In this document: piece by piece, positions 32,643-38,670 of the stretch
Numbering within the stretch: the stretch's first letter is position 1
Layout of the letters: each line of letters begins with the position of its first letter
Origin: Candidatus Berkelbacteria bacterium RIFCSPLOWO2_01_FULL_50_28
GTDB taxonomy: Bacteria > Patescibacteria > UBA1384 > 2-12-FULL-50-11
NCBI GenBank assembly: GCA_001774395.1
Contig: MEZX01000002.1
Coordinates: 86,984 to 150,983 of the forward strand
Length of the DNA: 64,000 bases
Direction: 5' to 3'
The notes under the pieces: generated by a model
What the model was told of the DNA's origin: nothing
What the model saw: only the letters and a program-made list of their open reading frames with translations
Database searches by the model: none
Program-made: the position numbers and the translations under genes

Positions 32643-32984
32643 ATGAATTTATTAAGTAAGTTTGTAGGAGTGGCGCACGCGGAGACACAGTTTCGGGTAG
32701 ATAACTTCAAGCTGTTCGATATGTTCAAGCCGAACAACGCCGAACAAGGTCTAAGCCAAATCATTACCAAGATTGTTGGATTTGCCATGCTGATTGCGGC
32801 ACTGATCGCTTTCGGGTATCTGATAGTGGCTGGCTTCCAATATATGACAGCCGGCGGAGACGCTGCCAAAGCCCAAACAGCTCGTCAGGGAATTGTTAAC
32901 GCCTTGGTTGGTATTATTATTGTCGTTATTGCTTACACCCTGCTTGCCTACGTCTCCTCTGTTACAAGACGCGGTAATTTCTAA
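32643..32984 (+). CDS. TrbC/VirB2-like pilin
   Basis: 113 residues with a strong ribosome site. After a short polar N-terminus (possible cleavage after AHA) come the two membrane helices (FAMLIAALIAFGYLIVAGFQ and IVNALVGIIIVVIAYTLLAY) joined by YMTAGGDAAKAQTARQG. The loop is almost identical to that in the 29929 protein. It likely forms, or helps form, the pilus fibre or membrane pool. Its separate promoter and ribosome site suggest higher expression than the fused relatives. Confidence 0.82.
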   Translation: MNLLSKFVGVAHAETQFRVDNFKLFDMFKPNNAEQGLSQIITKIVGFAMLIAALIAFGYLIVAGFQYMTAGGDAAKAQTARQGIVNALVGIIIVVIAYTLLAYVSSVTRRGNF

Positions 32985-32988
32985 ACGA

Positions 32989-34497
32989 CTAAGCAACCGA
33001 ACGAACTTCTTCCTCGGTAGTTAGGCCTTGGGCAGCTTTTTCTAAGCCATCATCAAGAAGGGTTCTGTTGCCGAGTTTTTTAAACATCTCCTCGAATTCC
33101 GAGAGCGAAGCCTCTCTTTTGATTAGCTCGATTGTCTGGGCATCTGGCACAAAATGCTCGACGATTAGAAATCGGCCACGAAAGCCGGTCTGATAACAAA
33201 CATCACAGCCCGTACCGCCGCAAGCGGCGCAAACCCGTCGGACCAATCTTTGGGCCACAACCAAGCTAATGGCGTCGGCCAACAGATACTTCGGGACGCC
33301 AATCTGTAGCAGTCGGGCAAACGAAGCAGCGGCAGAGTTGGTGTGAAGCGTCGAAAGCACCAAATGCCCCGTCAGTGCCGCATCAATAGCGATTTGGGCG
33401 GTCTCAACGTCCCGAATCTCGCCTACCATAATGACGTTCGGGTCTTGGCGTAAAACGGCCCGCAGGGCTTGAGGAAAATCAAAGCCGTCAGCAGGGTTCA
33501 CTTGCACTTGCTCGATACCTTCGATGCGATACTCCACCGGGTCTTCGATAGTAACTATCTTCGAATCGGGTTTGTTCAGAAGCTGGAGCACGGCGTACAA
33601 GCTCGTTGTTTTGCCCGAGCCAGTTGGGCCGGTGAAAAGCACTAAGCCCTCTGGTCGTGAGACGGCGTCAAGGATTGCTTTCTGGGTGTCGGGCGAGACG
33701 TTAAGCTGGTCGAGCGAGAGAAAATTCTTAAATGTCAGCAGGCGCAGTTCGATGGTTTCGCCGTAAGCCGTCGGAACGGCGTTAACGCGAATATCAATGT
33801 GCTGCTCGCCGACTGTAAAGGTGAAACGGCCGTCTTGGGCGACTTTTTTGACGTCTAATTTTATGTGCGACAGGGTTTTGATACGGGACGCCAGCAGGTG
33901 GTAGGTTTTCTCAGGCAAGTCGATCACCTCGACCAACTTGCCGTCAATGCGAAACCTAATCGCCACAGCGGTCTCCCCTGGTTCGAAGTGAACATCGGTC
34001 GCGTCGAGCGAAAGCCCCCCGGAAAGAATTGTTTCCAGTAGTTCGGTGGTTGAAACTTTATCGATCGCGTCCTTCAAATCTTTCAGGGTGCTGATTCTGA
34101 CGGCGAACTGCTCTTTGGTTTGAGCCTTAGCGGGCCCGGTAACGGCCGCAACCAGCTCGTCGTAGCGCGTTAAACTATACTCGGCAGAACTTTTTGAGCA
34201 AATAAACGGCTGGAAAGTTAGGGACAGCTTCGCTCCCAATTCGCCCATTGCCTCGGCTAAGCCTTGGGCAAACGGGTTGGGGCTGGCAACGCGAACGTTG
34301 TGGCCGATTTTCATAAACGAGACAATCCTGAACCGCTCCGCAACATCTCGGGGAATGATGGCGATAACTTCACCCACAAACGGAAAGTTCACCAAATTAA
34401 CGTAAGGCAGCTCTCTGGAGGCGGCAAACTCTGACGTGTGAGCTTCCTCGCGAGCCCTGTCGTACGAGTGAACAACGTTGCGTAAATCTTGGGTCAT
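32989..34497 (-). CDS. PilB/GspE-family secretion ATPase
   Basis: 502 residues. A short N-terminal MshEN-like region, then the GspE/PilB core: Walker A FTGPTGSGKTTSLYAVL (about residue 290), Asp box IVTIEDPVEYRIEGIEQVQV, Walker B NVIMVGEIRDVETAQIA, His box GHLVLSTLHTNSAA, and a four-Cys zinc motif (CAACGGTGCDVC). These hexameric ATPases drive type IV pilus extension or type II secretion. No pilM/N/O, pilC or prepilin gene is in the window; the convergent neighbours are VirB2-like pilins. The message seems leaderless. Confidence 0.93.
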   Translation of the reverse strand: MTQDLRNVVHSYDRAREEAHTSEFAASRELPYVNLVNFPFVGEVIAIIPRDVAERFRIVSFMKIGHNVRVASPNPFAQGLAEAMGELGAKLSLTFQPFICSKSSAEYSLTRYDELVAAVTGPAKAQTKEQFAVRISTLKDLKDAIDKVSTTELLETILSGGLSLDATDVHFEPGETAVAIRFRIDGKLVEVIDLPEKTYHLLASRIKTLSHIKLDVKKVAQDGRFTFTVGEQHIDIRVNAVPTAYGETIELRLLTFKNFLSLDQLNVSPDTQKAILDAVSRPEGLVLFTGPTGSGKTTSLYAVLQLLNKPDSKIVTIEDPVEYRIEGIEQVQVNPADGFDFPQALRAVLRQDPNVIMVGEIRDVETAQIAIDAALTGHLVLSTLHTNSAAASFARLLQIGVPKYLLADAISLVVAQRLVRRVCAACGGTGCDVCYQTGFRGRFLIVEHFVPDAQTIELIKREASLSEFEEMFKKLGNRTLLDDGLEKAAQGLTTEEEVRSVA

Positions 34498-34500
34498 TTA

Positions 34501-34535
34501 ACTTATTGTAGCCGACTAGCTGATAGCGACCAACA
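34501..34535 (-). promoter_or_regulatory. Promoter of the PilB/GspE gene, apparently leaderless
   Basis: On the minus strand, TTGGTC, a 17-base spacer and TACAAT; the ATG at 34497 follows 7 bases after the -10 box. No ribosome site is present. Confidence 0.6.
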
Positions 34536-34600
34536 GGAAGCTTTCTGTCGCGTGCGACTGACTTTTGAGTGATAATGAGGTAAGATTTAGGTCGTTATCA

Positions 34601-34625
34601 GGAGAGGTCGCATAGCTCGGTTGAT
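34601..34625 (+). pseudogene. Truncated 5' copy of tRNA-Ser(CGA), copy 1
   Basis: GGAGAGGTCGCATAGCTCGG plus TTGAT is identical to the first 25 bases of the complete tRNA at 34726. CGGTTG at its end pairs with a following CAACCG, with an inner GGCC-gca-GGCC stem. Confidence 0.88.
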
Positions 34626-34663
34626 GTGAGGCCGCAGGCCGAAGACAACCGGGATGGAAACTT

Positions 34664-34688
34664 GGAGAGGTCGCATAGCTCGGTTGAT
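34664..34688 (+). pseudogene. Truncated 5' copy of tRNA-Ser(CGA), copy 2
   Basis: A second identical 25-base copy, 63 bases after the first and 62 before the complete tRNA. Its hairpin keeps CGGTTG/CAACCG but the inner stem is GCC-aga-GGC, so paired positions changed together. Confidence 0.88.
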
Positions 34689-34725
34689 TTTGAGCCAGAG
34701 GCGAGAAACAACCGGAGTACAAATC

Positions 34726-34812
34726 GGAGAGGTCGCATAGCTCGGTTGATTGCGCCGGTTTCGAAAACCGGTATACCGCAAGGTATCGTGGGTTCAAATC
34801 CCACCCTCTCCG
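34726..34812 (+). tRNA. tRNA-Ser(CGA)
   Basis: Acceptor GGAGAGG/CCTCTCC, anticodon stem CCGGT/ACCGG with loop TTCGAAA (anticodon CGA), long variable arm (GGTATACCGCAAGGTATC region), T-arm GTGGG-TTCAAAT-CCCAC, discriminator G. Reads UCG. CCA is not encoded; two bases later an ATG opens the next gene. Confidence 0.94.
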
Positions 34813-34814
34813 CA

Positions 34815-35168
34815 ATGGATGTAGATAAATGCTACAGCGATTGGATTAAGTTGATCGCTGAGTCGAACGACAGTGACGAGCTGGTCACCCACTTTAGAGA
34901 ACATGTCGGTGATCACTTTCACCATCATGACAACGAAGGTGAATTCGGTTTTAAAATATGGCTGACAGGGGTGGTCAACTTCCTTCGTGTATTTGAGCAG
35001 AAATTTACGGAAATAGAAAAAGCCGAACTACTTTTCCAGCTCTGTGTTTTCTACAAAGAAAAAGGTAAGGGCCCTAAACCGTCGTTCGATATTGATGTTT
35101 TTATGGAGAATTTTGATAGCAAAATAAAAGATTATTATCTTAAACGTAAATCAGCTAACAGAGACTAA
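34815..35168 (+). CDS. Small acidic protein of unknown function
   Basis: 117 residues from ATG 34815, starting 2 bases after the tRNA-Ser(CGA) end. An in-frame extension upstream would translate the tRNA and its truncated copies and is rejected. The sequence is acidic and helical, with a His cluster (REHVGDHFHHHDNEGEFGFK). No signal or membrane helix and no ribosome site; if tRNA 3' processing cuts after base 34812 the message would begin CAATG. Product not recognised; codon structure looks real to the stop. Confidence 0.5.
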   Translation: MDVDKCYSDWIKLIAESNDSDELVTHFREHVGDHFHHHDNEGEFGFKIWLTGVVNFLRVFEQKFTEIEKAELLFQLCVFYKEKGKGPKPSFDIDVFMENFDSKIKDYYLKRKSANRD

Positions 35169-35243
35169 GAGATAAGCGTTCGCCATCTATCCAATTGCTC
35201 TGGACCGGAACGTCCTACACTAGGAAAAGCCCCTCAGGGTTCG

Positions 35244-36104
35244 CTACTTACTCTGGCTCGTTTTTACGGCCAAATAGAACGCCGTTGACTCGAGGATATG
35301 ATCAGATTTGGTTAGCTTGAGAATCAGCGAGATGAAACTCTTGGCCAATCTTGATAGCGGGCTCCGCTCCGCTATGGTGGTCGAGGTGATCTTTTTTACC
35401 TGGAACCCGCCGTACTTTAACTGCTCTTTCACCTGGCCCACTGAATACTCCGTAACGTGGTAACTCGACATAAATCCGACGCCCTTTCCACGGGCGATTC
35501 TTGCTAAATTGCTGAAACGATAGCGACTGGGGGTGGAGATAATTAGCAGTCCGCCTGGCTTGAGGACTCTACTTATGGCTTTGAGCATCGCTAGCGGATC
35601 TGGTACGTGCTCCCAGATGTTGTTGCAAATGGCAATATCTAGCGACTCGTCTTTGAACGGCAGCTGGTGCGCGTCAGCTACAAAGAAAGTAACGCCTTTG
35701 TATTTTTTATGTGCGTAGTCGATGGCCGAAGTCGAGTAGTCGAGTCCCAGAACCTCCATCTTGGGGAAATGTTTTTTAATTTCGGCTGTAATGTGGCCTT
35801 CGCCGCAGGCAATGTCCAAAAGCTTCAGACCCTTTCCCTGTACGCCCTTTAGCAAGTCCAGTGTGCAGTTGAAGCGGCGCCGGTGGAAATTGCTTGTCAT
35901 ATGATCACTTACCGCATAGGGATCCTCTGTGGCGTACTCGTCTGAGCCTACCAACTCGTCGGGATGAAGGAAAACGAGAAACTTATTAGGGTGCCAACTG
36001 CACGAGTATTTTTTATAGCCGCCCTTTTTCCATTCTTCCAGCGAGCAGGAGTCCTGCCCTAAGTTTATTGCTCTGCTTTTCGCTTCATCAAAGTATTCAA
36101 TCAT
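35244..36104 (-). CDS. Class I SAM-dependent methyltransferase
   Basis: 286 residues. The methyltransferase core starts at about residue 90 with motif I LKLLDIACGEGHITAEI, motif II VLGLDYSTSAI, the acidic DESLDIAICNNIWEHVPDP and the post-motif RVLKPGGLLIISTPS, the UbiE/Methyltransf_11 pattern. The first 85 residues are extra. Substrate unknown; glycan or lipid methylation is likely in view of similar enzymes in the glycan cluster. Cytosolic. Confidence 0.88.
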   Translation of the reverse strand: MIEYFDEAKSRAINLGQDSCSLEEWKKGGYKKYSCSWHPNKFLVFLHPDELVGSDEYATEDPYAVSDHMTSNFHRRRFNCTLDLLKGVQGKGLKLLDIACGEGHITAEIKKHFPKMEVLGLDYSTSAIDYAHKKYKGVTFFVADAHQLPFKDESLDIAICNNIWEHVPDPLAMLKAISRVLKPGGLLIISTPSRYRFSNLARIARGKGVGFMSSYHVTEYSVGQVKEQLKYGGFQVKKITSTTIAERSPLSRLAKSFISLILKLTKSDHILESTAFYLAVKTSQSK

Positions 36105-36200
36105 GAGTGCTTCCTCGATTATTGTTGGCCAGCAACGCTTAGCTTACTTTTATCACAATAAGCCCTACAGAGACACCCTGCCAAGCTCCGTTCTCTGTTT

Positions 36201-36306
36201 AACGCAAAAAGCCGACTGCGAAGAAGCGGCTTTTTAACGCAAAAAGCCGATTGTGAAACAACGGTTTTTTGTGACGCAAAAAGCCGATCACGAGGACCGG
36301 CATTTA
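36201..36306. terminator. Three tandem 35-bp bidirectional terminator-like hairpins
   Basis: Units starting at 36201, 36236 and about 36272 each read (A/G)ACGC-AAAAAGCCG-loop-CGG(C/T)TTTTT; the loops differ while the stems are kept. A-run before and T-run after give terminator shape on both strands. They lie in the 504-bp gap between the 36609 gene and the methyltransferase gene. Confidence 0.7.
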
Positions 36307-36335
36307 CGTTGTTACCTAAAGACAATGTCGGTAGG

Positions 36336-36381
36336 CAACAACTAAAAAAGACGAACAGAATGTCGTCTTTTTTAGTTGTTG
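36336..36381. terminator. 19-bp perfect inverted repeat, bidirectional terminator
   Basis: CAACAACTAAAAAAGACGA and its exact complement are separated by 8 bases; both strands give a stem with an A/T-rich lower part ending in a T-tract. Confidence 0.65.
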
Positions 36382-36466
36382 ATCTAAAGTGCAAATGACC
36401 CTTGCGGATCTTACCCAGTATCAATCTCGACGGTAAGAATGTCAAGGCGGCCGGTATTTAGAAACG

Positions 36467-36488
36467 TATGCTATATATAGCATACGGG
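36467..36488. repeat. CCGTATG palindrome, copy 4
   Basis: Perfect 22-bp palindrome CGTATGCTATA and complement, followed by GGAGCTTAG, in the gap downstream of the 36609 gene. Confidence 0.75.
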
Positions 36489-36542
36489 AGCTTAGGTAGC
36501 TAAAAGTAAAAAATGTAGTTCCCCAATGTGTTAGCACCGGGG

Positions 36543-36578
36543 TAAAGAAATACCCCCGCTCCACTAGGAAACGGGGGT
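36543..36578 (-). terminator. Terminator of the 36609 gene
   Basis: On the minus strand, CCCCCG / CGGGGG stem with a 12-base loop followed by TATTTCTTTA. Confidence 0.75.
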
Positions 36579-36608
36579 TGACGGACGAGCCGTCGAAATC
36601 GGAAGGGG

Positions 36609-37319
36609 TTAGCGCTTCTTGGACTTCTCCAAGTCGCGCGGGTCGGTGCCGGTCATCGCCTTGGTGAGGCGACAGAAGGCATCGTCAAGCTCGCGGGAGA
36701 CGTTGTCTCCGCTATCTTGCGAGAAGCCGACTCGGCCTAGGTCGACCGAGAGGCCCTTTCTGCCGGTGTCTGCACCGAGGACATCGAAGATGCCGTTGTC
36801 GGCGCTCGAGAAGCCATCGGGGTCGGCAATCTCCACCGAAATTTCGGCAAAGTCCTTCTCCGAATAGGCAGATGCAAAGATCCCCTGAAAGAGGTTTTGC
36901 AGCCGACCCTGCATATCTTGGAATCCCCTGTATTGGGTCGCCGAAACATGCACAACTGAGCACCCTGCAACGTCGGGTTTCTCGCCTCTTTCAAGCAGGC
37001 GTCCGAGTCGGAGGTCACGACCCCAGTACTTCGCCTGGGTCTTGACCTTCTTGATGATCAGATCGTCGCTGTAGCCGCTGTTGTTGTCGTCGACCATGAA
37101 ATACAGTCTGGAACCCGTCGGCAGCACGACTCGGCCCGTGTTGGCGTTGAGCTTGTCGTTAGCGCGGTTTAGGTCGCCATCGAGGCGACTATCGACCGCC
37201 TGGGCGACCAACGAGTTGGCCGCCTCGCCTACCAAGTTGGCGGCGAGGTCACGAAGCGACTGCGCCGGCGCAAGCGCCGACGCGATGACGAAAGTTAATC
37301 CGATAATCGTTTTCTTCAT
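36609..37319 (-). CDS. Exported protein of unknown function
   Basis: 236 residues. A signal peptide (MKKTIIGLTFVIASALAPAQ) with a likely cut after APA or AQS precedes a polar, helix-then-mixed sequence: an Asn/Asp/Leu helix (RLDGDLNRANDKLNANTGRV), a SRLYFMVDDNNSGYSDDLII stretch and two lone Cys. No family is recognised. It starts at ATG 37319 with AAGGAA close by, and is a single-gene unit with its own promoter, leader hairpin (CGCCC/GGGCG) and terminator, like the 24670 and 26833 genes. Confidence 0.7.
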   Translation of the reverse strand: MKKTIIGLTFVIASALAPAQSLRDLAANLVGEAANSLVAQAVDSRLDGDLNRANDKLNANTGRVVLPTGSRLYFMVDDNNSGYSDDLIIKKVKTQAKYWGRDLRLGRLLERGEKPDVAGCSVVHVSATQYRGFQDMQGRLQNLFQGIFASAYSEKDFAEISVEIADPDGFSSADNGIFDVLGADTGRKGLSVDLGRVGFSQDSGDNVSRELDDAFCRLTKAMTGTDPRDLEKSKKR

Positions 37320-37388
37320 TTCCTTAGTTCCTTAACGATTTCGAGTGCGCCCTTCCGGGCGTTTTACCACCCGAAAGTTTCTGGGGCC

Positions 37389-37417
37389 ACTTTACCAGAT
37401 AAACCGAGAAATGTCAA
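37389..37417 (-). promoter_or_regulatory. Promoter of the 36609 gene
   Basis: On the minus strand TTGACA (37412-37417), 17-base spacer, TAAAGT (37389-37394). The spacer (TTTCTCGGTTTATCTGG) closely resembles that of the 26833 promoter (TTCTCGGTTATCTAGGG). Confidence 0.78.
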
Positions 37418-37451
37418 GGGATTCGGGTGTAATTATTGACCACGGATAGTT

Positions 37452-37487
37452 TAGCTCTCGTATATATTATAATATATGAGGGAGCTA
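37452..37487. repeat. Long palindrome, probable variant (copy 5) of the CCGTATG family
   Basis: A 36-bp palindrome (TAGCTC ... GAGCTA, AT-rich centre) with three non-canonical pairs. It carries GAGCTAG on the right as the other copies do, but its core is CGTATAT rather than CGTATG. Confidence 0.45.
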
Positions 37488-37495
37488 GATCATGA

Positions 37496-37524
37496 GTGAC
37501 CGAGAACACTGTATATGGTATAAT
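37496..37524 (+). promoter_or_regulatory. Promoter upstream of the truncated tRNA copy and tRNA-Ser(GCT)
   Basis: GTGACC (37496-37501), 17-base spacer, and an extended -10 TGG-TATAAT (37516-37524). It lies 24 bases before the truncated copy at 37549, so that copy would be transcribed ahead of the complete tRNA. Confidence 0.65.
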
Positions 37525-37548
37525 TCTTTAGATTCACCTGTGTGAAAT

Positions 37549-37566
37549 GGAGAGGTCGCATAGTGG
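37549..37566 (+). pseudogene. Truncated 5' copy of tRNA-Ser(GCT)
   Basis: GGAGAGGTCGCATAGTGG repeats the first 18 bases of the tRNA at 37680. CATAGTGG of this copy pairs with CCACGTATG at about 37621-37629 (one bulge), enclosing GCCG/CGGC, so it is held in an alternative hairpin. Confidence 0.8.
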
Positions 37567-37679
37567 GCCGGAAGCGAGGGAACGCAGCTTTCGGCGGGAA
37601 ATGAAAGATTTCCCCGGCGGCCACGTATGCCCAGTTTTTTGCTCGAGGACGATAGGCCGAGCTAGAATGTTGAAAACAT

Positions 37680-37766
37680 GGAGAGGTCGCATAGTGGCCG
37701 AGTGCAGCTCACTGCTAATGAGTTGAACCCGTAAGGGTTCCCAGGGTTCGAATCCCTGCCTCTCCG
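37680..37766 (+). tRNA. tRNA-Ser(GCT)
   Basis: Acceptor GGAGAGG/CCTCTCC, anticodon stem GCTCA/TGAGT with loop CTGCTAA (anticodon GCT), long variable arm (GAACCCGTAAGGGTTC), T-arm CAGGG-TTCGAAT-CCCTG, discriminator G. Reads AGC and AGU. CCA is not encoded. Confidence 0.95.
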
Positions 37767-37830
37767 CCGTCGCCTCGCTGAAGCTCGGCTTTGGCGGACA
37801 AGTCCGCTAAGCTGGGCGTAAGCGGGACAA

Positions 37831-38070
37831 ATGAAATATGTATATCTACTGAAGTGCTCTGACAAGCGCACGTATATCGGCTGTACCGGCGATTTGAAAA
37901 GTCGACTCGACAGGCACATGAAGGGGCATGTGCCCGCAACTAAACCAAGACGGCCAGTGACTTTGGTTGGATATTTTGCCCTTGTAAGCGAGGTAAGGGC
38001 GTTCGAGTTTGGGAAGTATCTAAAGACTGGTTCCGGCCGGGCGTTCTTGAGCAAACGAGTTCTGGGTTGA
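37831..38070 (+). CDS. Small GIY-YIG nuclease-domain protein
   Basis: 79 residues, the whole GIY-YIG domain: YVYLLKCSDKRTYIGCTGDL (catalytic Tyr pair and Gly), Arg in LKSRLDRHMKG, and the C-terminal KYLKTGSGRAFLSKR typical of short UPF0213/YhbQ-like members. The family cuts DNA, but the role of such short proteins is usually unknown. It lies 64 bases after tRNA-Ser(GCT); a GCGGAC/GTCCGC hairpin is in between. Its end overlaps a terminator. Confidence 0.85.
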   Translation: MKYVYLLKCSDKRTYIGCTGDLKSRLDRHMKGHVPATKPRRPVTLVGYFALVSEVRAFEFGKYLKTGSGRAFLSKRVLG

Positions 38071-38095
38071 GTCCCAGCCTCTTGCTCGTTTTTTT
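38053..38095 (+). terminator. Terminator overlapping the GIY-YIG gene end
   Basis: AAACGAG / CTCGTTT stem enclosing CTGGG / CCCAG, followed by a T-run. The arms include the last codons and stop of the gene. Confidence 0.7.
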
Positions 38096-38109
38096 GCTAG
38101 ACTGAAGCT

Positions 38110-38610
38110 ATGGTCAAACACCACGAAGAGAAAAAAGCAGCGTCCTCTACCAAGAGAACAGATCTGGTGTTTGAAGGGCCGGAGTTTGTTCACTACGCCA
38201 AGGACCATCTCTGGTACATCGGCATCGTCTTGCTGGCGGCTGGTTTCTTCTTTTTGGCCCTGAAGTATCAGGATTACCTTACTGCCCTGGTTGTCTTGGC
38301 GGCTACCGTTGCCATCTTCCGGTTGGCCAACCTGAAACCGAAATCACGAACGGTGCGAGTTGGCGAGCGAGGCGTGACCTGGGGCGACCAGGTACTTCCC
38401 TATCATCAGCTCAAGGCCTTCTGGTTGTCGGAGAACGATGGCCACGCTGTTGTATACCTGGAACGCCTGAATTTTGCCCCAACAATTCAATTCACGCTAC
38501 CCGAGGGGAAGGGCAGGACCGTTCTTGAGGTGCTCTCGGCCGAGCTACCGTATCACGAGCATCGCGGCGAACCGCTGAGTGACCGCTTAGGTCGGCTACT
38601 TCGCCTGTAA
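38110..38610 (+). CDS. Two-helix membrane protein of unknown function
   Basis: 166 residues. Basic N-terminus, two adjacent membrane helices (HLWYIGIVLLAAGFFFLALK and YLTALVVLAATVAIFRLANL), then a cytoplasmic beta-rich domain (RTVRVGERGVTWGDQVLPYH) that resembles small PH-like membrane proteins seen in many Patescibacteria. A -10-like TAGACT (38098-38103) stands 6 bases before the ATG, so the message may be leaderless. Function unknown. Confidence 0.7.
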   Translation: MVKHHEEKKAASSTKRTDLVFEGPEFVHYAKDHLWYIGIVLLAAGFFFLALKYQDYLTALVVLAATVAIFRLANLKPKSRTVRVGERGVTWGDQVLPYHQLKAFWLSENDGHAVVYLERLNFAPTIQFTLPEGKGRTVLEVLSAELPYHEHRGEPLSDRLGRLLRL

Positions 38611-38670
38611 GTTCCAGGTTCTCCATTGCTTGGAGAGGCCCTTTACGCTAGTTTGGAAAATAGGGTTACT

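Noticed and set aside
34516..34815. Minus-strand open frame over the tRNA-Ser(CGA) region, with repeated Cys-Asp-Leu segments
   Set aside because: It is the antisense translation of the tRNA and its two truncated copies; the repeats are DNA-level repeats, not a protein.
36201..36306. Short CRISPR-like array (three 35-bp units)
   Set aside because: Units abut without spacers and have terminator shape with A- and T-runs.
36119..36445. 108-residue open frame in the gap upstream of the methyltransferase gene
   Set aside because: It translates tandem terminator hairpins and has no start signals.
37662..38054. Minus-strand open frame across tRNA-Ser(GCT) and the GIY-YIG gene
   Set aside because: Antisense to a tRNA and a well supported gene.
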